A stretch of DNA of 25,625 nt from a virus, in the IMG/VR virus record IMGVR_UViG_3300027909_000061, positions 1 to 25,625 of that record; one strand, given 5' to 3'. The notes beneath the pieces were generated by a model. The model was not told the origin of the DNA and made no database searches. It was given only the letters and a program-made list of their open reading frames with translations. The position numbers and the translations under genes are program-made. Shown in pieces: positions 1-7,922 of the stretch (positions are counted from its first letter, which is position 1; every line of letters starts with the position of its first letter).

Positions 1-218
1 AATTTAGCTCTTTGTTCCTTAAAATTAGCTAGTGTTCTAGGTTGAATAGCAGTTCTCGGTGATAATGGAATATCATAGAGTTGCTGTCTATTCACATCTT
101 GTAGTGAAAGGAGAGCCAATTTAAGCGCGCCCTGTCCTGTTACACGTAAGCGCACCATATTAATATGAGAAATCTGCTCTCCTGATGAACCACTTGAACG
201 AGCTACTCCTTTAGGCAT
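1..218 (-). CDS. virion-operon protein of unknown function, N-terminal part only
   Basis: An open frame begins with ATG at 218 and runs off the left edge, giving the first 72 residues (starting MPKGVARSSGSSGEQ). No stop is reached. The ATG shares one base with the TAA of the upstream gene (TAATG), the same coupling seen at several other junctions of this operon, which supports the start. A Ser/Gly-rich N-terminus is followed by an alternating hydrophobic stretch (MVRLRVTGQGALKLALLSLQ, about residues 21-40) that could be beta structure. Its position after the connector and nozzle-like genes suggests a virion or tail-appendage protein. That is inference from position only, and I do not recognise a domain. 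The gene is truncated by the window, not by mutation. Confidence 0.7.
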   Translation of the reverse strand, partial: MPKGVARSSGSSGEQISHINMVRLRVTGQGALKLALLSLQDVNRQQLYDIPLSPRTAIQPRTLANFKEQRAK

Positions 219-1924
219 TATTCACCTATCAATCCAGTTTTAACAAATGGATTAGGAATCTTTACCACAGTAGTAGTTCCAAGAGTTAAATCATTCCACA
301 ACGTATCATTTCTCTTGCCTGGAGTTATTTTGTATATCCCCGACCTTTCATTGGGTGTCATAGTATTTGTGACATTTATGATAATTACTTCCCCTGCTTG
401 AAGAGATAGGAGATTAGGAGGACTTCCATCACTTACATCATAATCAACAGACCAACCAGCAGGAACTACTTCTTCTATACTATAAATTCCTACAGGAACA
501 TTATTATAAGTTTGAGTTCCACCATCTGCTAATTGGAATGTGGCAGGAGTTAATCCCCCACCTGCATTGAAAGTAAATAATGTAGGATCTCCGGTAGGAT
601 TTGTAGTTTTATTTATTACTATTGTTCCTGTAGTAGGAGCACCAATACTGGCGCGGGTAATCATGAATGGACAACTAAATGGAACACCAAATCTGGCAAA
701 GGGAGTTGCAGTTTCAGCCGGGAAATACGCTCCTGCCGTATATTCAGCATGAGTTCTATTAATTGCAATGGCCCCAGTTGCAACTACTATATTCTTGAAT
801 ACTGATAATCCAAATGATGCCCCAGAAGGATGAGTCCATACCCAGAATGATAAAGGATTATCTATTGCATATGCCAATCTGGGCAGAGTAACTGTAAATG
901 CAGTCCCAAGGATATAAGTATTTAGAGTCGCGCCCGCAACATCATATCTTCTAATAAATAAGTCTCTAGGTGAAGTTCTAAAATAACTAACTACTAGAGT
1001 ATCATCATTTAAGTAAAGAATATCTCCTACAACATATCCTCCCACTGCTGGAACTAAATCTGACATAGCAGAATTAGTTAGGAGATCCCAACGTCTAATT
1101 TCGCTATTTAATGAGGATAATCTTCCACTATAATAGAGAATAGTTTCGGCATTATTTGCAGCCATTCCAGTTAATCCGGCTGCACCTAAGTTAAATATAG
1201 TTCCACCTAATGTTCCTGCTGCATTTACAGTTCTTACTGAAGCAAAATTGAATGCATTTCCAGTATCCCCAACATACCATTTATTCCCACCTTGAACTGC
1301 TCTAATCCTTGGGGATCCTGTCCAAGTAAAAAGAACATCAGTAATAAAGGTAAGATCATTTTCGTATAATTTAAGATTTAAATCTGCAAATTCATCGGCA
1401 ATTAATATTCTTCCATTTCCTTCTAATATATCTCCAGCCTCTCCAGAAGGGAAGGGATAAAGAAATCTATGAGTAAGGAAATCTGTAGCTGAAGATACTA
1501 TAACCGCTGGAAATCCTTCAGTATCATCATTAGTAAAAATAGAGCCAACAGGCGCGACAGTTGGGACGAAATATTCTGCTCTGATTCGTAATATAGAGGT
1601 GGCAAAATTTCCATTCCTACGAAATTCAAGGAAATATCTAGTTCCTGCCGTAACAGGAATCTGAACTGGTTTATTCTGAACGAAAGTTAGATTAGGAACA
1701 GGGTATGAACTAAGCGCGCCTGGAATTCCTGTGTATATGAAAATAGTAGGTTTATATCCTACTAAATCCCCAAATCCCCAAATTCCAACTTCCCCCGTGG
1801 TAGGAGCATCAAAGAAATACCAGGCAGTCCAAGATTGTCCTGTATCAAATACATCTTGACTAACATCTACAGGAAGAACTCCTAAGTCAAATGCAGTAAA
1901 TTCGTCAGCATTCGGTATCGCCAT
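218..1924 (-). CDS. propeller-like virion protein with C-terminal prealbumin-like (Cna-B/SpaA-type) domain
   Basis: 568 residues. Residues 1-120 look like a beta-sandwich (SWTAWYFFDAPTTGEVGIWG, then a GTRYFLEFRRNG strand pair of the kind found in extracellular pre-peptidase-like or fibre domains). Residues about 130-400 have repeating strand-turn units (NKWYVGDTGN, ILYYSGRLSSLNSEIRRWDL, GDILYLNDDTLVVSYF) that read like blades of a beta-propeller. Residues about 432-524 match the prealbumin-like pattern: GTIVINKTTNPTG, FTF, YNNVPVGIYSIEEVVPAGW and a final INVTNTM strand. Such domains act as stalks in surface adhesins. There is no signal peptide. The gene lies between the nozzle-like gene and another virion gene, with one-base overlaps on both sides (TAATG). 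I infer an exposed tail or adhesin protein. The propeller call is weaker than the C-terminal domain call. Confidence 0.7.
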   Translation of the reverse strand: MAIPNADEFTAFDLGVLPVDVSQDVFDTGQSWTAWYFFDAPTTGEVGIWGFGDLVGYKPTIFIYTGIPGALSSYPVPNLTFVQNKPVQIPVTAGTRYFLEFRRNGNFATSILRIRAEYFVPTVAPVGSIFTNDDTEGFPAVIVSSATDFLTHRFLYPFPSGEAGDILEGNGRILIADEFADLNLKLYENDLTFITDVLFTWTGSPRIRAVQGGNKWYVGDTGNAFNFASVRTVNAAGTLGGTIFNLGAAGLTGMAANNAETILYYSGRLSSLNSEIRRWDLLTNSAMSDLVPAVGGYVVGDILYLNDDTLVVSYFRTSPRDLFIRRYDVAGATLNTYILGTAFTVTLPRLAYAIDNPLSFWVWTHPSGASFGLSVFKNIVVATGAIAINRTHAEYTAGAYFPAETATPFARFGVPFSCPFMITRASIGAPTTGTIVINKTTNPTGDPTLFTFNAGGGLTPATFQLADGGTQTYNNVPVGIYSIEEVVPAGWSVDYDVSDGSPPNLLSLQAGEVIIINVTNTMTPNERSGIYKITPGKRNDTLWNDLTLGTTTVVKIPNPFVKTGLIGE

Positions 1925-3822
1925 TACGCAACCTGCTCAGAACCGATAACTAAAGTATCCGTTTGAATTAATGTTATTGTGGTTGTTTCAATATCAAAAG
2001 TCCAAGGATGCCATTTTATATCTTTAGGAGTTAACCCATCTTCATATTGACCAAGTAACATTTGTTTATTAGGTAGGGTCATATATAATTTTTTATTTAA
2101 AGTATCATTCATTATCTGAATATTGGCAAAATCATTTCTATCTATATCTTTCCATAAATCTTCAATTACCCATGTTAGGGGAATTTCAGTATAAACACCG
2201 CTGAATATATAAATCCCCCCAAAATAAACCACAATAAGATATTCAACATTAACGCCGCCAGAATCCAATACTTGCGCGATTCCATGAATTGATGCCCCAA
2301 TACCTTGATCTAATGGAACTGGCCCTGACCATGTAGAGGGAACATCTCCATTATCAGTGATCATGTATGTTCTAGTTTTTTTATATAAATAAAGAACATC
2401 TCTAAATTCTTGCGCGTTCGTTATAGGATTTCCATCTAAGGGAACTATGATTTGTCCATCTACTTGATCAATTGCTTCAGGTTCTCCGGGCGCACTAAGA
2501 TAAGCAAGAGAAATATCAGTAAAAGTTGCAGCAAGGATCATCCTATTGTTGTAACTAGATAGAACTACGCCCGCAGGAATTGAGGCAAAATTATCTAAAA
2601 GATAGGATGCATCTTCAATCAAATCTAAATCGTAATAAGATACTGTTTTGGTAGCATCTGTATTATTTTCAATAGTCCCATCTGGAATAAAATATAATTG
2701 ATATCCCCTATCATCTCCATTATAATTTAAAATAGCTCTACTCGACACTAAATGTCGTCTAATTACAAACGCAGAAGGAGATGTGGGAATATTTGCTATA
2801 TCTATAGCTTTATTTACATTAACAAATGATTGGACTGCAAATACTTCAGGCCCAGGTGCAGTTAAGAATCCTGTATCAGTTTCATATACTACACCAATGA
2901 TATGTAATCCTAAATCAGAATGTCCCTCAACCGTAGAATTCTTAGCATTAATTCCACCTGAAGTAGGATTTGCTAATGCTCCTGCGGCGAAAGGAACAAC
3001 TAATTCCGTATCTGCAAACGATACCGTAGTAGCTGTATCTGTATTATTTAATACCGTTTTGACCAAAAAATAAGTATATGTAGTTGTATCGGGATTCCAA
3101 TCTTTAGGATCTATAGCTGCCGTGGCCCAAATTTTACGTTGTGTAATACCTAATCCACCTATGGGAATATTATTTATGATGGCTTCTTTCCCGCCGGGCG
3201 CATATATAACAGGTAATACAGTAGGACCCAATCCAGTAGAATCCCCTACTCCATCACTAAATGTAACTGCAAATACATGGATACCCTGGTCTATTTTTCC
3301 ATCTATAGTGCTATTAAAAGCAACCATAGGAGTATCACCAGGTAATGTGGGAGGATTTCCTGCGGCTGCGCGTGCAGGGGTTCCATCACCTTTATATACG
3401 TATACTACTTCATTTTCTAATCCCTTCTGATAATTCTTTCCATCAGAATCTACAAATGTTCCAAAGGGACTAATATAAGCTCGTCCAGCAAACGCAAAGA
3501 AACCAAAATCCGTCATTCCTGCTACATGCAGTATAGGACCTGATACTGTGGGAGAAGTCCAAGGGGGAACTGCATGATAAATATCACCATTAGTATCTAA
3601 AATAAGTAATGATTCCCCTGTCTGCAATTTATAATTATATAATCGGAGAACATTTCCTCGCGCGAGAAGAGTATCCAATCCATCTCTAGTTTCAAATCCT
3701 GATTCTATTGATTGAATATTATTTTCATCCGTAAAATATTCCTGGGGACACGAGTCCTCATCTCCCCTTTTCCATAATCCATTAAATTCCTCTAAAACTA
3801 TTGGCTCATGATCACGAAACAT
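1924..3822 (-). CDS. large tail nozzle / DNA-stabilisation-like protein (P22 gp10-like or T7 gp12-like role)
   Basis: 632 residues from ATG 3822. A longer reading from GTG 3831 is possible, but ATG 3822 overlaps the upstream TGA by one base (TGATG) and has GGTGG upstream. The N-terminus (FNGLWKRGDEDSCPQEYFTD, then FETRDGLDTL) is the pattern that opens many podovirus-type proteins placed after the connector: an instruction-like loop followed by a long all-beta body. The rest consists of repeated strands with hydrophobic-aromatic alternation, such as ESLLILDTNGDIYHAV and DVLYLYKKTRTYMITDNG, consistent with a propeller-type nozzle. Position directly after the 231-residue connector candidate supports a tail-stem role. 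The family name is inferred from layout and general appearance; structure prediction would settle it. No transmembrane segment or signal peptide is seen. Confidence 0.6.
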   Translation of the reverse strand: MFRDHEPIVLEEFNGLWKRGDEDSCPQEYFTDENNIQSIESGFETRDGLDTLLARGNVLRLYNYKLQTGESLLILDTNGDIYHAVPPWTSPTVSGPILHVAGMTDFGFFAFAGRAYISPFGTFVDSDGKNYQKGLENEVVYVYKGDGTPARAAAGNPPTLPGDTPMVAFNSTIDGKIDQGIHVFAVTFSDGVGDSTGLGPTVLPVIYAPGGKEAIINNIPIGGLGITQRKIWATAAIDPKDWNPDTTTYTYFLVKTVLNNTDTATTVSFADTELVVPFAAGALANPTSGGINAKNSTVEGHSDLGLHIIGVVYETDTGFLTAPGPEVFAVQSFVNVNKAIDIANIPTSPSAFVIRRHLVSSRAILNYNGDDRGYQLYFIPDGTIENNTDATKTVSYYDLDLIEDASYLLDNFASIPAGVVLSSYNNRMILAATFTDISLAYLSAPGEPEAIDQVDGQIIVPLDGNPITNAQEFRDVLYLYKKTRTYMITDNGDVPSTWSGPVPLDQGIGASIHGIAQVLDSGGVNVEYLIVVYFGGIYIFSGVYTEIPLTWVIEDLWKDIDRNDFANIQIMNDTLNKKLYMTLPNKQMLLGQYEDGLTPKDIKWHPWTFDIETTTITLIQTDTLVIGSEQVA

Positions 3823-4517
3823 CAGAACCACCCACGAGTTTTATAGTTTGCTCTAAATGGCCTACGTCGAGTATAAATAGCCTGTCTACCCTTAGTTGGA
3901 ATATTTAATGCTCGTTCTAATGCGATTTCAGCTTTACCATTCTGCGCGGCTGCTCTAGTTTCATTCTCTCCAATAAACATGGAACAAAGCGCGCCAGTTG
4001 CATAACCAAGATAAGTAGTTAAATTCTTGAAACGAACCCCTAATTCTACCTCAACATCATCAATTTCAATAGGTAAATTGAATATGGATTGAATATAATC
4101 TAATTTAAGTTGTATAATCCCTGTAGCAGGGGGAACTCTAATTTCATTATTTACCCAAGCAAATATACCAAAGGTACTTATCTCAATTTCTTCCAAATTA
4201 TGGGGAATAAAATCCTTTCTAACCATAGGAGTCCATGTATTTCCCCCATCATTACTTTCCCACACCTGCTGTATTTCAATTAAATTAGCTGGTAATGCAG
4301 GAACAGTTCCAAATCCTATAATTACCGTGCCAGCAGGAACAGTTAATATACCTGAAGTTTCGTTAGTTAGAGGAATATTATTTTCTTCAAATATTTCCTG
4401 TAACTCCTGCATTGCTATATTCAAATAGGGCAAAACAGCATCTTCAGTATATTGCTGTTGGGCAGTATCATTCTGTAATGATGCTACCATATTGATAATT
4501 TTAGCAGGTGTGGGCAT
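3822..4517 (-). CDS. probable head-tail connector / adaptor protein
   Basis: 231 residues. The N-terminal 45 residues are helical and contain a turn typical of adaptor proteins (YTEDAVLPYLNIAMQELQEI). A beta-rich centre follows (GILTVPAGTVIIGFG; PANLIEIQQVWESNDGG, the pattern of a loop reporting on a substrate residue in gp4/gp6-type connectors). Next comes a helical stretch rich in acidic residues (EIDDVEVELGVRFKNLTTYLGYATGALC) and a basic C-terminus (RRRPFRANYKTRGWF) that could contact DNA or portal. Size and gene position, before a very large beta protein, fit a head-completion or tail adaptor of a short-tailed phage. The start has GAGGG upstream at about 8 nt. The identification rests on layout and helix pattern, not a recognised signature. 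Confidence 0.6.
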   Translation of the reverse strand: MPTPAKIINMVASLQNDTAQQQYTEDAVLPYLNIAMQELQEIFEENNIPLTNETSGILTVPAGTVIIGFGTVPALPANLIEIQQVWESNDGGNTWTPMVRKDFIPHNLEEIEISTFGIFAWVNNEIRVPPATGIIQLKLDYIQSIFNLPIEIDDVEVELGVRFKNLTTYLGYATGALCSMFIGENETRAAAQNGKAEIALERALNIPTKGRQAIYTRRRPFRANYKTRGWF

Positions 4518-4535
4518 TATCCAACCCTCGTATTG

Positions 4536-5240
4536 TTACACCGCAAACTTAAGGTCTTTTGCCATTGGATGCGTTTGATCTACCCATTTACAAACAGCGC
4601 AAACAGGATATGCAGGATTTCTCATATTTCCACAGGCTTGACAACGAATTAATTCAGCCGCATGGAAATCTTTAATCCATTCCTTATCTAAACCTAATTC
4701 CCTAGCAGCCAATCTCATGTCATCCATGATGGTAATAGGATTTCCATTCGAGCGCGCCCAGAGAATATCAGCAATCTTTACTAAGGATCGAAACCAATTA
4801 TCCTGTCTTTTCTTTGCCCTGTCTAAATGAGCCTTAAATTCGGTTACAACTTTCTTTACGGAATGATCCCCAGGCAAATAAAATAATCCTGGCATAGATT
4901 CCGCCATATCACAACCAATGTATCCATTGCAATAATCCCTAACGATGGAATCTGCAACTTGAATACTTGAATTGGTAATTTCTAATAAGGGCTGGTCGGG
5001 ATCAATATCTCTCCACCAACTAGAAGGACCAACTACAAGTACAGAAGGATTTTCAAATCTACCAGCAGGAATATGAAAATCTCCCGGCATGATAGTTGGT
5101 TTATATTCATGAAGTTCCTTTGGAAAAATGCTAACTACTGTAGATTTATCCAAGGGATTTACTTCAGCCCGAATAGTCCTTCTCTTACTAAATCCTAGCG
5201 CACTTGTAGGAATTCCGCCCGGAATAGTATCAATAGCCAT
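4536..5240 (-). CDS. conserved-type phage protein with C-terminal zinc ribbon
   Basis: 234 residues. The C-terminus carries two Cys-x-x-Cys knuckles (C200/C203 and C214/C217; RCQACGNMRNPAYPVCAVCKW), a four-cysteine zinc ribbon in which the GNMRNPAYPVC spacing resembles rubredoxin-type or primase-type ribbons. Before it is a helical region (KFKAHLDRAKKRQDNWFRSLVKIADILWARSNG without breaks in the read frame). The N-terminal half has proline-rich loops and mixed strands. I do not recognise the family. The ATG shares its A with the TAA of the upstream 55-residue gene, so the two are translationally coupled. It lies between unknown genes and the connector candidate, so a head-completion, assembly-factor or regulatory role is possible; none can be preferred. 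Confidence 0.75.
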   Translation of the reverse strand: MAIDTIPGGIPTSALGFSKRRTIRAEVNPLDKSTVVSIFPKELHEYKPTIMPGDFHIPAGRFENPSVLVVGPSSWWRDIDPDQPLLEITNSSIQVADSIVRDYCNGYIGCDMAESMPGLFYLPGDHSVKKVVTEFKAHLDRAKKRQDNWFRSLVKIADILWARSNGNPITIMDDMRLAARELGLDKEWIKDFHAAELIRCQACGNMRNPAYPVCAVCKWVDQTHPMAKDLKFAV

Positions 5241-5407
5241 TATTTATTCTCCATAGCAAGTTCTTTCATTCTAAAATCTAGAGATTTACCTGTTTTAAAA
5301 GTGGCTCTTAATTGCCTAAAAAATTCCTGGCAATTTTCACAATCACAAACAGGTGATCTTTTCCATTCATCACTATTTACTGGAATGTTTTTGACCAAAC
5401 AATTCAT
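5240..5407 (-). CDS. small Cys-rich protein, 55 residues
   Basis: Found by reading the gap between the larger genes. ATG at 5407 has AAGGAGAG about 6 nt upstream; the TAA at the end overlaps the next ATG by one base (TAATG). The product has a Cys cluster (PVCDCENCQEFF: C21, C23, C26, plus C3) followed by a basic, helical C-terminal half (RQLRATFKTGKSLDFRMKEL). The arrangement suggests metal binding, perhaps together with the zinc-ribbon protein encoded immediately downstream. Function unknown. The good ribosome binding site, both-side coupling and coding-like composition make it a real gene despite its size. Confidence 0.75.
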   Translation of the reverse strand: MNCLVKNIPVNSDEWKRSPVCDCENCQEFFRQLRATFKTGKSLDFRMKELAMENK

Positions 5408-5409
5408 AG

Positions 5410-5973
5410 CTATCTCTCCTTGTTAGGACTACTGCCAGGTCCATATGCCACACCACTTCGATGTGAAAGGGCAGTAGTTATTTTACTTTCATTTCCAAAT
5501 AATGCTTCTTCATATTCTTTAACTCTCTGTTCCTGCACTTCCATTGCTTCTTTGGGATCAGATTCAGGATCCTTATATTTAACTGTTCCTGCCTTCTCTA
5601 CATTCTCTTTTAAGGTTTCCAATATTAATTGAATTGCAGGCCAAATAGGAATTAAATATTCTCCATTCCTATCTTGAAATGTCCATATGGGTTCATAGGA
5701 AATTTTCGCAGGAATATCAGTTTCCCCTTGAACTTCTTGCAACCCCTCAAGGACATATCTATTACTTTTCCATCCCTTATATTTAGGAACTTCTCTAACT
5801 TCAGGAAAAAGTAATTGGAATCCCTCATCTGTATGAGTCATCCATCTCTTCTCATATACATCATCTGACCAAACTAATCTAAAATATGGCAGATTAGTAT
5901 CCATCCTGCCATATAATTCAATCAATCTTTGATTAAATGCTTCAAATTCAGATGGGAGAAGTTTCTGAATCAT
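5410..5973 (-). CDS. phage protein of unknown function, 187 residues
   Basis: The ATG at 5973 overlaps the upstream glycosyltransferase stop by four bases (ATGA), and the TAG lies two bases before the next small gene. The N-terminal two-thirds is mixed alpha/beta with many aromatics (LPYFRLVWSDDVYEKRWMTH). A helical, charged segment follows (about residues 115-160) with VQEQRVKEYEEALFGNE and then a Gly/Ser-rich tail (HRSGVAYGPGSSP). From general experience this N-terminal FRLVWS-type pattern recurs in uncultured phage genomes beside structural genes, but no function is established. No catalytic motif, membrane segment or Cys pair is present. Context places it in the head-completion part of the operon. 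Confidence 0.75.
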   Translation of the reverse strand: MIQKLLPSEFEAFNQRLIELYGRMDTNLPYFRLVWSDDVYEKRWMTHTDEGFQLLFPEVREVPKYKGWKSNRYVLEGLQEVQGETDIPAKISYEPIWTFQDRNGEYLIPIWPAIQLILETLKENVEKAGTVKYKDPESDPKEAMEVQEQRVKEYEEALFGNESKITTALSHRSGVAYGPGSSPNKER

Positions 5974-6662
5974 TTTGATACCAATTTTGACACCAAATTA
6001 GCATTCATTTGTGGGGTATTTATTCGACCTGCGCCACCAGTATCATAGGAAGTATACCAAACTCCATTTTCCTTATGTGGCCAAACAATCATTCCACCAA
6101 GATGCCCTACCCAACAATTCATATCACAATGAGATTTAATTCCAGCTTCACGGACTCTCTTAAAGAATCCGATATCATCACTCCATTGCTCAGGATCTAA
6201 TTCTCCCAATCTTACATAAGGCTTCTCTAGTTTCTCAAAAATAGAAGTCTTAACTAGAAGGAATCCAAATCCTGCTGCTACAATCTCCTTCAATCCATTA
6301 TCATTAGGATCTAAATAGACGGGAAGGCATGCGCCCTCATCATCTGCTACATCAAAAATTAATGGAGTATGAGGATATGCTCTTGAGAGATAAAGACCTG
6401 ACACAATATCTACGTCATGTTTTAATAACTGTTTAAGTGCTCTAGGTTCAAACGCCTGATCATCATCAATAAAAAGAATATGAGTGCAATTATGTTTTAT
6501 CGCTTCGTCAATGATAATATTTCTTCCACGGGCGGGGGAGCGTTCATGCACATAAATAGTGAATCCCTCGGGCTTTTCTAGGAGATTCACGTAATCATAA
6601 AAATCCGCCCGTCGTGCATAATGCTCCGTGATAACTCCAACCATTACTTTCGGGTCCACCAT
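5970..6662 (-). CDS. GT-A-fold glycosyltransferase
   Basis: 230 residues. The N-terminal Rossmann-like half opens with VMVGVITEHY, then SPARGRNIIIDEAIKHNC (residues about 42-59), the basic and helix segment that contacts the nucleotide sugar, and HILFIDDDQAFEP, where D66-D68 is the DxD-type metal/nucleotide motif. The acceptor half has GLYLSRAYPHTPLIF, AAGFGFLLVKTSIFEKL (130-145) and a final SDDIGFFKRVREAGI followed by HCDMNCWVGHLGG, whose spaced D-F-F and Val-Gly-His are typical of family-2-like or Anp1-like glycosyltransferases. It would transfer a sugar from an activated donor; donor and acceptor are not visible. It overlaps the methyltransferase gene by 19 bases, so the pair may act together on virion proteins or on host surface sugars. 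Confidence 0.85.
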   Translation of the reverse strand: MVDPKVMVGVITEHYARRADFYDYVNLLEKPEGFTIYVHERSPARGRNIIIDEAIKHNCTHILFIDDDQAFEPRALKQLLKHDVDIVSGLYLSRAYPHTPLIFDVADDEGACLPVYLDPNDNGLKEIVAAGFGFLLVKTSIFEKLEKPYVRLGELDPEQWSDDIGFFKRVREAGIKSHCDMNCWVGHLGGMIVWPHKENGVWYTSYDTGGAGRINTPQMNANLVSKLVSK

Positions 6663-7210
6663 ATTGTATCCTCTACTGTAACATTTGTTAACAATTCATC
6701 TACGGCCTTCTTTACTCCAGGCCATGTGGAAAAGGCATAATCATGTCCACAAATAATTCCATTTGGCTTTAATAACCACATTGCTTTATTTATATCCTTA
6801 ATTACCGTGCTGTATCTATGGTCCCCATCAATAAAGACCATATCAGCAAATTCATGATTGGGTAAATCAAAATTATAAGAGAAATTTCTAATTGGAATTA
6901 CTTTACCTGATAAAACATGTTCCTGTAAATTGGTTACGAACTGAGGCATTACATATGTGTTAACTACCTCTAAATCATTTCCATCTTCTAATTTATATGG
7001 TCCATTCCAAGGATCTACTGTATATATCTTGGCATCATCAGGCGCGTTATCTGCTAGCGCGCGTGTAGAACGCCCAAGATATGAACCAAATTCTACGATA
7101 CATTTACATGACCGCGCCACATTAGCTAACCAGGTTAGTTCCCTTATAGACATCCAACCCGATATAGCTAATGCTTTATCAAGAATAAGTGGGTCAGTTG
7201 CAATCTCCAT
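6644..7210 (-). CDS. class I SAM-dependent methyltransferase (Methyltransf_24 type)
   Basis: 188 residues. Motif I is CIVEFGSYLGRSTRALAD (residues about 37-54), with the Glu-x-Gly-x-x-x-Gly-Arg-Ser SAM loop. The second strand ends in D66 (IYTVDPWNGPY). The third is MVFIDGDHRYSTVIKDI (124-140), with D128/D130/H131 typical of the metal-using subgroup related to cephalosporin-hydroxylase-like enzymes. LKPNGIICGHDYAF (147-160) completes the fold. Length matches the family. AAAGGGGG lies just upstream of ATG 7210. The substrate is unknown: a sugar added by the adjacent glycosyltransferase is the natural guess from the overlapping genes. It is unlikely to be a DNA methyltransferase, since no target-recognition domain or NPPY/PC motif is seen. 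Confidence 0.87.
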   Translation of the reverse strand: MEIATDPLILDKALAISGWMSIRELTWLANVARSCKCIVEFGSYLGRSTRALADNAPDDAKIYTVDPWNGPYKLEDGNDLEVVNTYVMPQFVTNLQEHVLSGKVIPIRNFSYNFDLPNHEFADMVFIDGDHRYSTVIKDINKAMWLLKPNGIICGHDYAFSTWPGVKKAVDELLTNVTVEDTIWWTRK

Positions 7211-7230
7211 TTTGCCCCCTTTACCTGCGC

Positions 7231-7296
7231 TCAGCGAATTATGAAGTTACCAACTGGTTGCCCTACCATGAAAAAATCAGTAGCCCACTTATACAT
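7231..7296 (-). CDS. candidate 21-residue coupled micro-ORF
   Basis: The ATG at 7296 shares one base with the TAA of the upstream decoration-like gene (TAATG), the same junction used by clearly real genes in this operon. It reads MYKWATDFFMVGQPVGNFII plus one Arg, then TGA. It fills most of the otherwise unexplained 85-base gap before the methyltransferase. The peptide is hydrophobic-aromatic with no recognised motif. It could be a real small virion peptide or chance: at this length the statistical support is weak, and only the coupling speaks for it. Confidence 0.35.
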   Translation of the reverse strand: MYKWATDFFMVGQPVGNFIIR

Positions 7297-7613
7297 TACG
7301 TAGTAGTTTCACCTGCGTAATACTTGCCCTCAACTGGATTATACACAAGGAACATTGGCAAATTCGTTGTAGGAGTTGCCACTGCCTTGATATTTCCAGT
7401 TGTGGTAAATGCCGTAGGCGTAGTAGTTGTGAAAATAAAGCACAACATATGAACGCCGGGCACGGGAGGAGATACAGTAGCAATTGCAACTGTCCCACTA
7501 ATAAAAGTGAGGAAGTTTTGAGGTGCTACTGTAGCAGCAGAAGCAATAGTTGTAGGCTTCTGTTGCTGTTCACTCTGAACAGTTGAAATATCCTGAAAGT
7601 TTAAAACTGACAT
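7296..7613 (-). CDS. small beta-rich virion protein, probable capsid decoration/fibre paralogue 2
   Basis: 105 residues. Its body aligns by eye with the product of the gene immediately upstream in transcription (7615-7902): a shared ASA start, a G-T-(2)-I-x-T-(2)-S-P segment, then TTGNIKAVAT, LVYNPVEGKYY matching SGNILVGIAM, LVWNKGAGKWY. The final aromatic -GK(Y/W)Y- motif is frequent in small proteins encoded after capsid genes of uncultured phages. It has an extra N-terminal 20 residues rich in Gln (TVQSEQQQKPTT). Only one base separates it from the upstream stop, so reinitiation is likely. Location two genes after the major capsid protein suggests a head-surface or head-fibre protein; no biochemical motif is present. 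Confidence 0.7.
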   Translation of the reverse strand: MSVLNFQDISTVQSEQQQKPTTIASAATVAPQNFLTFISGTVAIATVSPPVPGVHMLCFIFTTTTPTAFTTTGNIKAVATPTTNLPMFLVYNPVEGKYYAGETTT

Positions 7614-7614
7614 T

Positions 7615-7902
7615 TTACACTCCCGAATTGATATACCATTTGCCGGCGCCCTTATTCCATACTAACCAGACTGCGCGGTTTTGGGCCATAGCAATACCAA
7701 CTAAAATATTGCCCGATGTGCCTAAAGAAACCGCGCCGTCCACTGGAATAAGAATAACCATCATTCCACTGGATTGCAGTGGTGAAAGAATAGTTTGAAT
7801 CGTAGTGCTACCAGTAATTCTAACAATATCAGTCTTGACAGAAATACTGGTAGCCGAAGCAACTACGCTTTCCGATAGTTTAGACTGAGTACCAGGAATC
7901 AT
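7615..7902 (-). CDS. small beta-rich virion protein, probable capsid decoration/fibre paralogue 1
   Basis: 95 residues, directly after the major capsid gene, with a doubled purine-rich ribosome binding site (AGGAGG seven bases before ATG 7902, a second GGAGG touching the ATG). The predicted pattern is all-beta: a conserved-looking central ITGSTTIQTILSPLQSSGMM, a loop with DGAVSLGTSGNI and a C-terminal LVWNKGAGKWYINSG. It is a tandem paralogue of the next gene. The strong binding site suggests high expression, as expected of a stoichiometric capsid-associated protein. The decoration role is inferred from position, size and expression signal; a tail-spike-like trimer component is an alternative. 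Confidence 0.7.
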   Translation of the reverse strand: MIPGTQSKLSESVVASATSISVKTDIVRITGSTTIQTILSPLQSSGMMVILIPVDGAVSLGTSGNILVGIAMAQNRAVWLVWNKGAGKWYINSGV

Positions 7903-7922
7903 CCTCCTACCTCCTATATTCC

